A stretch of DNA of 64,000 bases from Acanthopleura granulata (taxonomy: Eukaryota; Mollusca; Polyplacophora; Chitonida; Chitonidae). The notes beneath the pieces were generated by a model. The model ran no database searches. It saw only the letters and a program-made list of their open reading frames with translations, and was not told where the DNA came from. The translations under genes were made by a program, and so were the position numbers. Location: the NCBI GenBank assembly GCA_016165875.1, contig JABBOT010000002.1, positions 37,227,868-37,291,867 of the forward strand, given 5' to 3'. Below, in pieces: positions 25,571 to 39,264 of this stretch. The stretch's first letter is position 1. The number at the start of each line of letters is the position of its first letter.

Positions 25571-27689
25571 TTACAACAGCGAATGTAAGTAAGCAGATTA
25601 CTCATCCCTGAAATCTAAGGGCTTTTGACTGTACATGGAAGAGATGTTGTTTATTCCTCACAAATCAGAACAACATTCAAATTCTAAATCCAACCCTAGC
25701 TAATTCAAAGGCTAATAATGCCAATGAAATAAATGAAGTCAGAGGTGATTTTTTCTTTCTGGAATCTTATATGAATTCAATGAAAAGCTTCTTTTCAAGC
25801 CAATCTTGCACATCTTCATAATTCTGAGGTAGATTAAGTGGAATTTGGGTGAACCTTGGGAAGAGGTAGGAAAGAGCTCCATCTATTCCAAATATATTAG
25901 CAATCCTGGTCGAGATTGAAAATCAGTCGCTACCTTATACCCTTACCCAGGCGACGTGTATCAAGAAGTTAGTGACATTTCGTGCAGAGATTGACCTCAT
26001 AAAGTACTTCTTCATCAGATGTAGCTCAGAGATACACTTTCATATGTTCACAAATGGTAAATTTACTGCTCCCTTCAACATGTCGGGTATCGACCTTTAT
26101 GTCAACTACAGGGAATTATAGGTATAAATCAATCAAGATTTGTTTCCTTGTTTGAATTCTGTACACAGAAGTGAGTGGTGAAATAATCAACATGGATGAC
26201 GTAAATCGGGTGTACATTACCAGTTTCCAAATACAAATTCACATGCTGAAACTCGAAATAACGAGAATTAATTGTATCTAAATATGCATCTTACGGCTTA
26301 TATCCCTGAGGGTCACACGTTGAAATGAGTGAGATTGAGTGAGTCGGGCATGTCGGAGTGAAGCCTTCTCAGTCGGTGGCCACGACTCTCGGGGGACGAA
26401 AAAAAAAAATCCGTTATTCTCTGGGCAATCAAGACTACCCCCAATCACTGTACGTGTAAAACTCGTATACCCACAGAATAATTAGTAGACAATATAAATC
26501 GGGGTTGCGTGGCTATATACCCTCATGAACATTCGGTCCATTGTTCTCGACTGGTAGGTTTACAGACCGTTATGCTTAATCAGCCAAGAAGTTTACCAGT
26601 AGTCGCACTAATTGGTTCTCAACGTTGTCACTCTCTTTTCGTACCCGCCATAGCGGAGTTCCGTAAATTGGACAAATTGTGTTGTTGTTCGGGTCAGACG
26701 AGACAAATTCTCAGTTAAGACTGACACTTGGTGTTGTCCCGATAGCATATTCTCCGAGATCAGGCTGGTGATGTATCGTTTACATGACACTAATACTCTT
26801 GGTGGGAAATACCCATACTGCACCGCGTATCGATGAAGGGACTCCCTGGTTTGGATAGTTAAAGAGCTGATTTCGCTACAGCTAAAAGTCCCATGATCAA
26901 TGAGATCACATTCTGGAATATAACTTTTGCTGTTTTCTTGTATCGCTGTATTGTCAGGCACTGAGTGAAGATCGGCGGTGTTTTGGATCGCGATCGTATA
27001 AAAGTGTTGAGTCAAAGTGATGGACCATAATCAAATAAATATTTAAGTACATGGATTTAATAACATTGAAGTTTTAGACGACAAATGTTGTATACTTGTG
27101 ATCCTATGTAGAATAATGTACGATAGACGATATCATTGAGAGGCAAAGTACTGAACTTAGATTTAAAGTGAAACAATTTCATTCCTATTTATTGTTATTG
27201 GATGTTTTTGTAGAATTGTGAATAAAATATATTTGAATTCACACTGGTTTCAGGAAACTACGTCCTTCAAAACGCTACATAATCGTCTATCTTCCCGAAG
27301 CATGTGTGAGTCTTAATGTATCAATGAACTTAGAGCATACACATGTAGCATCACCCTCTCCTTTATAGAATCCTGAGTAAAGAACCTCGAATTGCAGCTT
27401 TCAATGGAAGTTTTTTTTTCAGGACAGCGCGGATTATAGTCCAACAGGCCAAGAGAACTTCAGCAAAAATATGAGTCAGTTGTCAGCTAAATAGTTATAT
27501 AAAATAACCATAATTCTGCCATTTGTACCACTTTATAAATGACATCCACAATGGTGATTCTATATTTTCTATATGTTAATAATGTTTGAACGAGTGAGGG
27601 TACTGAGTAACGTCTGATCGAATGCAGGAGGCAATTTATTGTAATTGTATCCATATGGGTGTTGACGTTGCGTCGAGCAATCGCTTAGT

Positions 27690-27880
27690 AACTGTTAAGG
27701 CTGCCCGGTGAAAGGTAACGGTTTTTCTGTAGGTGTCAGGCTCTTGGTTTGTGAAGGCGCCGGTTTAAATCCAGCTCCCGTCTGTTTGGCCGCGGCTTTA
27801 CATCTCAACCTGGCTCTGTTCGGCTTCCGCCCTCCGTACAAGTGTAACACTCTTCTGTACACTGTAACACATTCAGAGAA
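27690..27880 (+). other. Possible tRNA-like SINE head at the U3/U4 junction
   Basis: GGTTTAAATCC near 27,763 resembles a worn box B (GGTTCRANTCC), preceded at a plausible distance by a possible box-A region. The following GC-richer stretch is unlike the surrounding unit. There is no recognisable SINE tail. U1 retains only the first part (13,640-13,690). Weak call. Confidence 0.25.
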
Positions 27881-28390
27881 TTAAATCAGCTCTATACTGA
27901 TTATGAATGTTACTACAATATTGGCAGATAATTTCAAAATGTCAAATTATTTTCATTGATTATCACAGATAATTAGGATCTGCTTAAGAGCCGAGACTAT
28001 ATACCGTCAGATCACTAAACAAACAATGAACTTCTTGTTCTAAAAAGTTTCTCTGTAAATCTGTGAATAGGTGCTATTTTTGTTTAGTTTCTATGAGTCG
28101 AGTGTCTTTGGCAGGTAATCACGAAATCGCTCGCATGTGACGCATGCACTGATATTTAATCGCAGGGTTTAATGTTCAATTGTATTTTGTTTTTCTTCTT
28201 TTGGTATTCTAATCAGGTCAGCGTTTAACCTAGATTTAGATTGCTGTATACGTTATAGCCTGCAATGGAAATTCATTCGCCTGTTCTTGAGGCATCTGTG
28301 TTTTTTCAGTTTCGTGTCATTGTACATAGCACGTACTTTCTGGAAAGTGGTATCTGTGTTGTAAATATGTTTACGATCAAGTTATCCAGA

Positions 28391-29216
28391 TTACTCTGCA
28401 AGTTAGTCTGTAAATATGAGCGACGAAGTTGTAAAGCTCGCAGTCATTTTTACTTACGTCCACTGGAGGATATCGGAATTTTTTGGAGATTCGGCTTTCA
28501 ATTTGTACCCTATATTTCTGTACGTTGCACGTTGTGAGCTTCTATTTCGTCACTTACTGTTTTGCTTGAGACGTTATTTTGGAGCTTGTGTCGGTCATTA
28601 TCTCGTTGTCCGATTACGTACATTTCTTCCCAGTTTACCATGAAAGTGACTTTGTATATATTTCCGAGGAGTGAAACATACATCGCCAGCTGGGCATCAC
28701 GGACCCTATTGTCAAGTCGTCCTCTCTGGGAAGTTGCACCTTGGCAGGGAGTTGGTTATGAACCGTCACCGGAGTGCCGTGCGCACTGCTGTTTATCACT
28801 TACTGGATCCTTCGATTGATGAATTCCCTTGCACTCTGGATTCTATATTTACGTAGCCTGACTCGCCTTTGGAAGCTGGAGTATTCCATCCGGATTTGGA
28901 AGATATCATCAGTAAGAAACTATATATTTTATGACTGTCTGTATTTTTTTTTGTATGTTATTGTCAGTTTTATTATTTGTCTATTTTATTCAAATATATG
29001 TTTTGAACTTATTCAGGCGTGTTCGTGCTTCTTTGTTTGGTCTTGTGTAAGCTCTATCGCTGTCTGAGAGTTGAACAAGCCATTTGTTTATCATTTTTCC
29101 TCCCTGATAGTTGTACCTTTTCACAGGGATCGGGTGAAGAAAATATTCAGAACTTTCCGGGATTGGAAAAATATCTCTTTGTTCTACCTGAACGGTTGGA
29201 GGTTTAAGATTAGACT
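28391..29216. other. U4-only segment, no recognised gene
   Basis: U5 goes directly from the equivalent of about 28,170 to that of about 29,217, so this piece (with the 28,245-28,390 block before it) is extra in U4 or deleted in U5. It has several overlapping 60-95-codon plus-strand frames and a short GC-richer stretch (28,680-28,850), but no motif I recognise. Confidence 0.4.
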
Positions 29217-32200
29217 CCAAACCTAGTGACGGATTGCCGGTTAACGATAGTTGTCCAGGCTACCAACTCATTAACCTTACCCTGGCTTGATCTCCGCTGC
29301 CAGTTTTCAGTTGGTCCAATGTTTAAATTCGACTGTAAAACCAATAAAAGCTGTGGGAGATCGATACCATACGCACCTTGTCGATCTGTCAATACACTCA
29401 TCAACCCCGAGATAAGCTGTGGAGATAATTGAACAAATGTCCCATAACCAGACAGTACTTTCTGGAGAAAGGTCGTGGAAGGTGACATACCCCGGCCGAT
29501 AAATGGAGAGTAACTGGAAGTATTGTATGAGGAAATTAAATTTAATTTAACGAAGATCCATTCGGATGATTGTTCTTCCCAGATGATCCCGTAACAGGCC
29601 GGTAAGCAGTCCAGAAAAATGTCTGTTGTCAGTATCCATAGCAGAATTCTTGGTGAGCACATAGCGAGGTACATGAGGCACAGTTGGCTTTACACACTCG
29701 TGCTCGGTGGTGTACGTTAAAGGGACAGCGCGATCTAGTGTAGTTTAAAACAAAGAAGGGTGTATAAACATTCCTATCGAATTAAATTCTAGAGAATTAG
29801 CAGCTCATTAGCGCCCATCAGCGCTGTCATAAATATATACACAATTTCCTAATCGCAATCCATCATGTCTTTTTTCAGTAATGTTAAACATTAAGGCCAA
29901 ATACAGTTATAAATAGGAGAGCTCAGTATAGCGCTACAAATAACCAGCGAATGTGACAAAGATGCTGCTATCAACTTGATCATTACGTTAGCCGTTATGT
30001 TGATTATAGTTATGACCCATAGATTACCTAAACACCTAATTCTATCCATTGAACTCGTGAAACCCATCCAGGTGATACATTTGCAGACATTTCATGTAAA
30101 TCATCTGTTGAAAGTATAACGCTGTCTCTGCTTCTACAAATGTGAGGGACTGTTGACTGTCAAAGTTTCAACGTAGATTGTATCGTTTGTGATGGTGCAT
30201 AACTGAGCTTTCACTCTCTATAGTTTCTATACTATCAAAATCAGGAAGCATGATGTGGAATGAAAGTAAGCAAGAGAATGTGAAAAAAAATCTACAACTT
30301 CCCAACTTCTCCTCTAGTCGCTCTCCCGCCCAGGACACTGGATCTACAAAGCTTGACAGAACCAAAAAAAGGAAAGGTGACTGAGGACGGGTCATCGAAT
30401 GCAGGCTGCAAACTACGACTTCTGCTACATCGTCCTTTACGTGTAAATCACAAAAGTTCCTCACCTTTCTTCCATTTTTCACAAAGACGGGGTTATCGCC
30501 ATGACACCACTGCATCTTCCGTTTGAGAATTTGGCTCGAAGAAACGTTGGATTAGGTTTATGGTATGAATCCTCCTTGATATTTGTCCCTCGCTGCCACG
30601 GGTGATGTATAGACCGGGATGCCAGCATGACAAGTGCTCAGTTTGACTGCAGGATTACTTCCTATCAATTATAAATTATCAGTTACAACTGGAAGCAGTG
30701 TGGCGGCTAAAAGTTGTCCAATATAACCGAGGATTTGTATACATGAAAAAAGGGTAATATGTCAACTGTGATGTAGCCGTTTAGATATTTGGCTGTTTGC
30801 ATCCGATGTTTTCCTGTATGGAATTCTAGCTTTCACGAATGCACTCTCAGTATGTATCCTGTCTGGCTTTCTATATAGGTTTTCAATCGTAATCTCAAAA
30901 ATCTTCCCTCAAGAGGTCATATTGTGGCGTTAACTGAAGTTCCATCACAGATAAAAGACATCATATTTTCAGAAGAAATTTTGTTCAAACTGTGTCAACG
31001 CAGGTCCACAGGTTCGAGAGGCATTCGTTGAACGGCCATAATTGGGAACACCCTCCTTTGGTGTCATGTTTTAACTGTTATTAATAGATCAAGATTGCAA
31101 ATTTTTTTCCAGCTATGTACCTTGTGAAGCTTTTTTGGAGAGCCTAGCCCACATATCGAGCAGCCACATTACTCATTACGTGGACGTATCCTAGGCAATT
31201 TACTGGGTACGTCTTATGACATTGCCAAATGTAACTGCTGGCAACGTGCACCATATCATTCTACAAATCACTAGGTTTACAAAACGCAGAGCGTTCGGAT
31301 AAGTATTGTCTTTTGTCATTCGTAATGAGGACAAATACACACTTCCTCAACATCTTCGTCCATTGATGCACAGGGTGAAAAGGCAGTAAATCTTCGGAAT
31401 ATCCATCACACAGGGAAAATATTTGGTTTCATTTTGTTTACTGGACATATAACTGAGCATGTCATTCCATACAAAGTGATTCCACCAATATTTACCATTA
31501 CAGAGACCAGAAAGTTCATTTTTTCAAACTGTACTTCAGACTGTAAAGGCTATGTTATTTGCCGCGCATGTAGCAGACGTTTACTCATTAGCCCATTTGT
31601 AGAGATTACTCATTGAGATTTTCGTTATATAGGATGCCGCGGATGGAAGTAACAAGGGAATTTCGTGTTTGTGTTAAATGTCAACGTGTCAACAGAATTC
31701 CAGGATACAAAGAAATACGTAAGGCAATAGGTAAAGGCTGTCAAAAGACATTATATGGCTTAGAGTCGGAACACAGATTTCCACATACTTGTAAGTCAAA
31801 CTTGCTCCCCAAGCAGAAGCACATCTCGCCGGAATTCACAAGAAACGCATAAAACGTCTAACTTTAGACCAAAATGTTGATTGGTCTCACTGGTTTTGTA
31901 GCACGTCGCTTTGAAATTCATGTACCTGATGGTACATCAACCAATGTGCTGTTCAATCTAAGAGGGTAACCACTTTAAATGATGGAGAACTAATACTGTG
32001 ATAATAAGGCTGTTTCAGAATCTTAACCGAAGGTGTTTGGCGGAAACAGCCAAATAGTATCAGAGACAATCGTGCAGTTGCGATGAGGAAGTGAAATATA
32101 GAACCCAATATAAGACAGTTCATATTTGTTGTATCTTTGGTTTTTGAACATTCATTATGAATATCGCCGTTATCACATGATTTGTTCCCCCAGTGCCAGA

Positions 32201-32793
32201 TTATGTGCTGTTGTCCTTAGCACTTGGTCTTTGCTTGCCGACAATGATATAAACAGCAGGTCAGTGAGGATAAACTCTTCCCTTACTATGCCATTCATTA
32301 CATTCATAGCACATTCATTATCCGTGAACTTTCAAAAACTGTAAATGAAATGAGTTGTTCAACACAAAAAATATTGAATTGTGACTTGTGTTTTCTTGCC
32401 ACCTTTTCTGTTTAACGACATAGCTAATTAAACTTCCACTTTTTACTACAGGCATGCACATTACATGATGAGTATACCACGGGTTTCAAAATGGTGCTAA
32501 CGTCTGAAAAGTTTAGAGAACGGCTAAGCCTACCTGTCTTTCTAGTGGTGGGTGTTCGCTGACCATGTCACTGGACAGGAATATTATCCAAATACATTAT
32601 GTAACACTAAAGTACACGTTACTTTACCTCACGTGAGCATGTAACCTGATTTCAACGAATCCTGTGTAACTATAATCCAAGACATAAATGTATGACCACG
32701 GGGGCCCAATAACATTTCCAGCCGTCATTATCCATTAGTTCATAGCACTAAAATAATCAAACTTATTTATCGGTTATTTTAAAACATAGCCAT

Positions 32794-33060
32794 GGGGGCC
32801 TCAGTGGCTCAGTCGGTTAGCGCGTTATCGCAGCACAATGACCCAGAAGGCTCCCACCAATGCGGTCGCTGTGAGTTCAAGACCAGTTCATGCTGGCTTC
32901 CTCTCCGGCCGTACGTGGGAAGGTCTGACAGCAAACTTCGGATGGTCGTGGGTTTTCCCCGGGCTCTGCCTGGTTTCCTCCCACTTGGCTTCCGTAGTAT
33001 AAGTGAATTATTCTTGAGTACGGCATAAAACACCAATCAAATTAATAAATAAATAAATCA
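32794..33060 (+). mobile_element. SINE, full length, U4 only
   Basis: Starts GGGGGCCTCAGTGGCTCAG, with box A TGGCTCAGTCGG at 32,805-32,816 and box B GAGTTCAAGACC at 32,873-32,884. The body has GTGGGAAGGTCTGACAGCA and GGATGGTCGTGGG. The 3' end is ATTATTCTTGAGTACGGCAT, AAAACACCAATC and an AAATA-rich tail. The insertion falls inside an ATAGCCATG-like site that is uninterrupted in U1 (about 8,728) and U3. A 78-codon frame inside it is not a gene. Confidence 0.9.
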
Positions 33061-36000
33061 ATCAATAAATCATTACACCTTGTCGCGCTGATTACAATGG
33101 TTTGTACAGCAACATTTATTCCGGGTCTCTGACAATAAAAAAGCTTGTACTTGTGATTTAGTCCAATACAACAGTGTAACCGGCCCTATTAACTTTTTTC
33201 CAATTAATTATCTCCACAGTATAACGCGAGAAGCCTATTTTCACCAATCACAAATATACAACTACTCGCGCTTTAACAGCATCTCTATTTTTCTTCAGCA
33301 AAACGTTTTCAAAGGAGACTGTAAATTCACTGTAAAAAGTTATAATATTTTTCAAGTTACCGTGACTAATTCAAGAATGAATTTCTACACATAGCAAAGT
33401 GGATGATGATAGCTTTGTTTATGTCTAAGCTTGTGGTTGAGAAATGGAGACTTGCGTCGGAATAAAAAATCGATCGGGACAAATTCTTCCAGTTGAAGCC
33501 CTTGTTAAATCAGTAGGCTATGCTTGTAAAAAGGTCAAACCTCATTTTATGTGAAATGTTTTGGGAGGGTTTACAAGGAAAATGGGAAAGGCGTACAGAA
33601 TTCCGCGTCACGAGGCACACCAGAACGATGCGACTTTTTGGCCTTGCGGCAACATATAGGCTGTACTAACGTACGTGCTCGTTGTTTGTGTTGTACGAAT
33701 ATAAATCGGAATTAGCTAGATATTATGCTATAGAATTGTAGCTAAACCGTACCAATGACAAACCCAAGTGAACAGATGACGTGATGAAAATGTCGTCGTG
33801 AGGAAATGAGCGTCTCAGGTCAAGAACTTCTAAGCGCAATTCTCACAAGTGTATCCGACCCGAGGTCCTCCTTATTGCTGAAAGTATGATGTTTATCTGT
33901 TAGCAGAGTTCACCCTAAAGATGTCCAAATCGCAATACAGACACACCGTTTTCTGGTGAAACACTTCGGCGCTTCTACACCAAGCCTAGTTAAGGGCAAA
34001 CATGCACCGAAAGAACAACAGTGCTGTACATAGCGTTGGGCGCATTTTGACGAACCAGAATTAGCTTTACGAGTTCCATATTCAAAGCCGCCAGCAGTTT
34101 TATGGAAATCGTCCTTCTTCCGATATTTCCAAACAAACACGTCTCTAAACGCCTAATTTTAATAATTTCCAGTTCATGAATCTGCATTTTTATTTCCTTT
34201 AATAATAAGACGCCGGGTACCTCCATTGTATAAAAAGTTTTGCTAATGGTCTCACGTGCACAGATAACTCTCCTATGAACTTAACTGTTTTTGTCATCAG
34301 TCACATGTGATGTGCTTTCAGTCTGACAGTCATTGTTATCTATTTCCTTACTCTCACCTTAGAGGAACCTCTTCACAAGACAATTGCCCTGGCTAATTCC
34401 AGGGTCACACGCTCTGTGATAAATAATGAGTTCAGATTTTTTTTCATTCATGGTGTAAGGATGTTGTCCGCGTTTTACAGCGCTGGAATATTACCACCTA
34501 AGGTCGTTAGATACCCGTGATGGTCATAAAACTGATGTTTACCCCAATATTAACGATACAAGCATAGCAACTAAGGCGACCTGGTATCTAATGTAAACCT
34601 AATGTAAATCTGAGACGATATGTATAATTGTGTCACCAAATGTTTCTTCCGGTCGATCAGCTGTAATAGCGAGAGGACCAAGGAACTTTGTATCAAAACA
34701 GAAACCCACAAGTGGCACGGTGTTGGAAACAGTGTATTACATATGCAAACAGGTATAGATAAGAATACGATAGAGCAAGATGAAACTGTTAGACGGGGAT
34801 TCTTAATTTAGTCCTGTTACAAGTGGTCATCTAACTTCCTCACTCACGAGTCCACAATACCAAACCCTTGGCCAAACAACCGGCTGATCTGAAGCCCTCT
34901 CCTAATGGCTGACCTAGAATTCCCAGCAGTGATACAATTAGAAGATTCGTGCTTCCAGCGAGTAATGCTGATAATGCAATTGACGCTCTGCGCGAATCGT
35001 CAATGCTGATCTTAATCTTCAATGTAGTCCTCAGAATGTTAATATCGAATGGTATAGAAGTGTAGGCCCTCCCTAAAAGCACTTTGTTGACGACACTCAT
35101 GTGTGCCTTGTGGAATGTTTTTCACAGAATACACAAAAAACCCTCTTCGTCGTAGACCCGAATGTAACGCTTTTACTTCAGTAACGTCAGGAATGTCAGA
35201 AAAGTCGAGTTCTGTAGTGGGTTAAATATCATGTTTTCTTTTTGCTTTATCAACACCACTTCTGTAATATCACAACTTTGTAAACCAGTTCATATCGTAA
35301 ATTACGTTGTCTTGTCTTATCGTAAAATTTGCGTGGCATGTCCTGAAATTACTTCAAGAAAACGGATTTACAAATTTTATAAAACTGGTCACAGGTGTAA
35401 AACCCTGTCCAGTCAGCATATGCTGACAGAGACAGTATTTAGTGTACCACTTTTATCTGAACGCTAAGCGAGGGAGTAGCTAAGTTTGCTAAGTTTAAAG
35501 TCTTTGGTCCATATGATCTGACTTCATAACTACGAGGCGGAGGTGATACAAATTCATAACCTGGCGCCTGGGTGAAATTTATGTGGTGTGCTGGATTCTT
35601 TCTAATCTGCCGCAAAGCACTGAGCCCCAATCTTGCATCTCCCATTTCCACTGTCAACCAATCAGCTTGGATGGTGTTTGTATTTACGATGAAAATATGG
35701 TCCCAAGCACATGAAATATTAGAATAACACGAAAAAAACAACTGGCTTAATTTGGTACGATTTTACTTTCAAGTCTTTTTAGGCTGTATGTCAATGACAA
35801 CTTGTCCCGTTGGCGTAAACGGTGGTCCTATCTTCTGATATAAATCCTTACGATCTTATAGCCTCTGAAAACACCAGGAGAAAATCAGCTCCCAGACAAC
35901 ACTTATGGATCGCGTGTGGGAAATATAGTCTGTGTGACAGCCGGGAAGTGAAAATTACATCATGCATTGAGTGCCGGTGAATATTATATTCACAGACAAA

Positions 36001-36116
36001 ACATGCATGAAGGTATGAAATATATTTGGCCTTCAAGCATGCCATCTCCCCGCAGGGAGCTTAACTACTGATATTGAAGTTAACCTCAGTGGACGGCTAT
36101 CCTCCTCAAGTCGATG

Positions 36117-36687
36117 TTAAGCGTCGCCAGCGATGCTGTCAAACAAATCATATATGGAGTTTACTCTGTAGAATCTTTGCCGCACATGGGCAAAGTCCAC
36201 ACAGTCAGCCAGGATATGTTTGATGCCGTACTGCGCATCACATCCAACACACTTGGGAGCACTGCCCCCATCCAGGATAAAATTGTGTGTTAGACGAGAA
36301 TGCCCAACGCGGCATCTTGTTAAAACCACTTGGTCTCTACGGGACATACCAAACGTATCAGAGTCATAGCCTATGACAGGGTGAATGGCGTGCAGTTTGT
36401 TATCGACCTGCAGGTCCCATTCATCCTGCCAAAGGAGACAAATGTATTTAAGAATATTAGATTTAAAATCAGTATAAGGAGTTTTAATCTTAGATATGGG
36501 TTTACTAAGAGCAGCTTTCGCTTCCCTGTCTGCAACTGTGTTTCCGTGAATACCAGTATGACTTGGTAACCAACAGAATACAATATCTTTCCCTGTTTTA
36601 ATTAACTTTCTATGGATGGCTAATATTTCTAGTATCAACGGGTTCTGAAATTTATTTTGCTCCATTGCCTAAAGGCAGGACAATGAG
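36117..36687 (-). pseudogene. LINE RNase H C-terminal half and zinc-finger-like tail
   Basis: Shows CWLPSHTGIHGNTVADREAK, the His and Asp region that completes an RNase H active site. A C-terminal domain follows with SRRDQVVLTRCRVGHSRLTH and CVGCDAQYGIKHILADC, a C-x2-C-x7-H-x4-C cluster found at the end of ORF2 in I/Jockey-type elements. The stop codon at 36,117-36,119 lies exactly on the junction with host DNA. U1 has the same TTA triplet there, so the stop may be shared by, or supplied by, the flank. Confidence 0.9.
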
Positions 36688-37671
36688 TCACTGCATATGA
36701 CTGCTCTCTAGGCAGCACCGGGTGAAACGTATGATAAAGCCAGAAGTATAGCTCTGGCCTCGGCAGAAAATATTGAAGACGAGGATGGAAGGTGAGAGAA
36801 GAGAGGTGACTCGCTGTTCCAAGACAGCCGCAGTCCACACCCTGTCCCCATCCTTTGACCCGTCAGTATATATAAATTTATAATCCGGATAATTAGCTTT
36901 TACTTCAGCGAAACTTTGCTGAATTATAAGAGGGTTTGTATCGGATTTCTTATGCTGACGTAGATCAAATATTAGTTTAGCTTGTGGAAGAAGCCAGGGA
37001 GGAGACTCCAGAAAAGAAATCGGAGCTATGTCCTCCAGCTTGATGTTAGCTTCCACATTATGGTCCCGAACACGAAGACCAAAGGAAGAAATTTTGTTGG
37101 GACATTTATTATATTTATCTGTGTATGATGGATTAAAAACACAGTCGTAGGCAGGGTTTGTTGGGTGAGCTTTAAGCTTAGCGACGTATTGAAGGCTGAG
37201 TTTTATACGCCTGTGATATAAAGAAGGCTCATTAGCCTCTCCGTATAAACTCTCTACTGGTGAGGTCCTATAGGCACCAAGGCTGAGCCTCAGACCTTGG
37301 TGATGGACCGGATCCAACATTTTAAGATATGATTTCCTAGCGGAATCATAAATGATGGACCCATAGTCCAATTTAGACCTCACCAGAGAACGATACAAAT
37401 TAGGTAAAACTGATCGGTCAGCACCCCACTCAGTGCTAGACACGACCTTAATTATATCGAGAGCCTTTGTACATTTAGCTGTAAGCATTTTTACGTGAGC
37501 TATAAAGGATAATTTACTCTCGAATATAACTCCTAAAAATTTATTTTCTCCAACAATTTTCACTGGTTCACCACAAAATTTAAGCTCAGGATCTAGATGA
37601 AGTTTGCGTTTATTACAGAAATGCATAGCCACGGTTTTAGACGTAGAAAATCTAAAACCATTGGCAACTGC
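36688..37671 (-). pseudogene. LINE RT thumb region and start of RNase H
   Basis: Same frame as the YVDD segment, separated from it by a single stop. It shows KTVAMHFCNKRK, FLGVIFESKLSF, the ALDIIKVVSSTEWGADR stretch, LYRSLVRSKLDYGSIIYDSA and LRLSLGAYRTSPVESLY, all standard in this group after the RT palm. The C-terminal part begins the RNase H domain: FIYTDGSK near 36,855-36,872 with its first catalytic Asp. The frame is lost soon after; SSIFSAEARAI (second acidic residue) is read in another frame near 36,760. Confidence 0.9.
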
Positions 37672-38397
37672 TCATTTCTCGATCTTATTGAGACAAAGTT
37701 GCATTTGCCGCTCAGTGTTATTCATATCCTTAGCGCGGTAGCATATGAGGAAATCATCTACATATGAAGAGCCCTCAATACCAGATGTTAATGTTTGAGC
37801 CAAGCTGTTAATTTTTATGCTGAACAGTGTTGGTGAAAGGATACTGCCCTGGGGCACACCCATCTCTTGTTCATAAGAGTCCGAAAGAGTGGGCCCCACT
37901 CGTACCTTAAACTGACGATCAGATAAAAACTGAGATATAAATACAGGTAAGCGACCTTTTCAACCGATATCAGCAAGGTCTTTTAAAATGCCATATTTCC
38001 ATGTGGTGTCATAGGCCTTTTCCAGGTCGAAAAATATCTATACCACATGTTCATTATTAATAAAACCATCACGAATGAAGGTTTCAAATCGAACAAGGTG
38101 ATCCATAGTGGATCGACCTTGACGAAAACCACATTGAATGTTTGATAAAAGCATGTTGGCTTCAAGAAACCAAACAATGCTATCATTTACCATCCGTTCC
38201 ATAGTCTTACAGATGCAACTGGTAAGAGCTATGGGACGGTAATTTCTCGGATCACTGTGATCCTTACCGGTTTAGGGACCGGGATAACATACGCCTCTCT
38301 CCATGATGATTTACCAGTCTTCTAAATATCATTAAGTAAGTCCAAGAGTGTCTCCAATGGCTCAGATGGTAAGTGGTTCAGAAGCTTGCAATATATA
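37672..38397 (-). pseudogene. LINE reverse transcriptase core (fingers/palm)
   Basis: Read across frame changes, the motifs are in order: NYRPIALTSC, QCGFRQGRSTMDHL, FFDLEKAYDTTW (first catalytic Asp), MGVPQGSILSPTLFSIKIN and SSYVDDFLI, with YVDD at 37,753-37,764. There is an in-frame stop just before FFDLEKAYD, another at about 37,960, and a frameshift between 37,900 and 37,983. At 37,672 a TGA stands where the family usually has Trp (EK-Trp-AVANGF), and the frame is otherwise continuous into the next segment. Confidence 0.92.
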
Positions 38398-39264
38398 TTA
38401 TCCGCACGCAGTATCGTGTGCCTTTTTTAGAGAAGTTTTAAGCTCTTCAATTGAAAATGGACGATTATAGTTTTCTAAATTCTTAGAAGAGAAGGGCAAT
38501 TTAATTTTCTCCTTCTGGTTTTTAATATGCTGGAATTCAGGAGAATAATTCCCAAATGAAGATTTGTGGGATATTGTTTCAGCTATTATATTGGCCATAT
38601 CATGCGGTGAAGTTAATAAGGTATCACCATCCTTTAAGTGCTGAACTCTGGCTTTACTGTTCTTGCCCTTAAGTTTCTGAACCATGTTCCAGACCTTACG
38701 CCTGGGTGTTTTGGACGTAATGCCTGAAACAAAGTTCCGCCAACAAGATCGTCTCTTGGACTTAATTAATCGACGAGCCTTGGCTCCAAGTATACGAACC
38801 TGGTTTAAATTATTATCATCAGGACGATGATTAAATCTGCTCTCGGCCTTTTTGCGGTCTTTTATAGCTTTACGACAGTCATTATCATACCAGGGTTTAC
38901 TTTTAGATTTCGGATTTGTCGAGGTCTTAGGGATGGTTCTATCGGCTGCTGTTAATATGAGTTCATTAAATGTAAGCAAAGGATCATCTGCAGCATTAAG
39001 ATTCTCTGGAGTGATGTCAGCCTCACAGAACATCTCAAATGCCATCCAATCTGCTTTATCGAACTTCCACATAGCTACACGTTCTAGAAGTGAGATGCTC
39101 TGGGACAAGAGGAAAATGATCACTGCCACAAAGATCGTCATGCACCTTCCAAGAAAAATCAGGGAGAAGTGATGGATCGGTGATAGTGAGATCGATAGCA
39201 GAATATGAACCATTACCTGGATGTAAGTAGGTATCAGAACCATTATTGAAATAACATAGTTCAT
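38398..39264 (-). pseudogene. LINE ORF2, endonuclease-RT linker and RT start
   Basis: A 288-codon frame. Its first 70 codons are an out-of-frame reading of the endonuclease. After about 39,060 it reads as the linker typical of this group: KSKPWYDNDCRKAIKDRKKA, a basic KAKARRLIKSKRRSCWRNF-like stretch, then KVWNMVQKLKGK. It stops at 38,398 inside the first RT motif (KKAHDTACG, normally followed by PDNI); that continuation is in another frame. Confidence 0.85.

Larger units (their letters stand above)
17850..27760. repeat. Array copy U3
   Basis: 17,850-19,620 follows U1 2,490-4,240. At about 19,620 it jumps to U1 position about 6,060 (the 4,240-6,060 segment is missing), and from there follows U1 to about 13,660. 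The right-hand block (from 20,350 on) is the closest match between copies in the window. Differences from U1 include a SINE at 23,863-24,117, one extra minisatellite unit, and about 100 bp near 22,260-22,360 that U1 has lost. Frames at 21,356-21,697 (-), 22,959-23,231 (+) and 26,608-27,015 (-) are open but not conserved. Confidence 0.85.

Noticed and set aside
12475..27015. Minus-strand frames at 12,475-12,708 and 26,608-27,015 sharing CKRYITSLISEN and SRLTRTTTQFVQFTEL
   Set aside because: Nearly every nucleotide difference changes the amino acid, the ends differ, and the U4 version (41,070-41,273) is in disarray. Nucleotide similarity of duplicated DNA explains the match.
29210..29674. A 154-codon minus-strand frame in U4, with two 12-base in-frame gaps relative to U5
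   Set aside because: U5 has an in-frame stop in the middle and most aligned codons differ in amino acid. The gap lengths alone are weak evidence.
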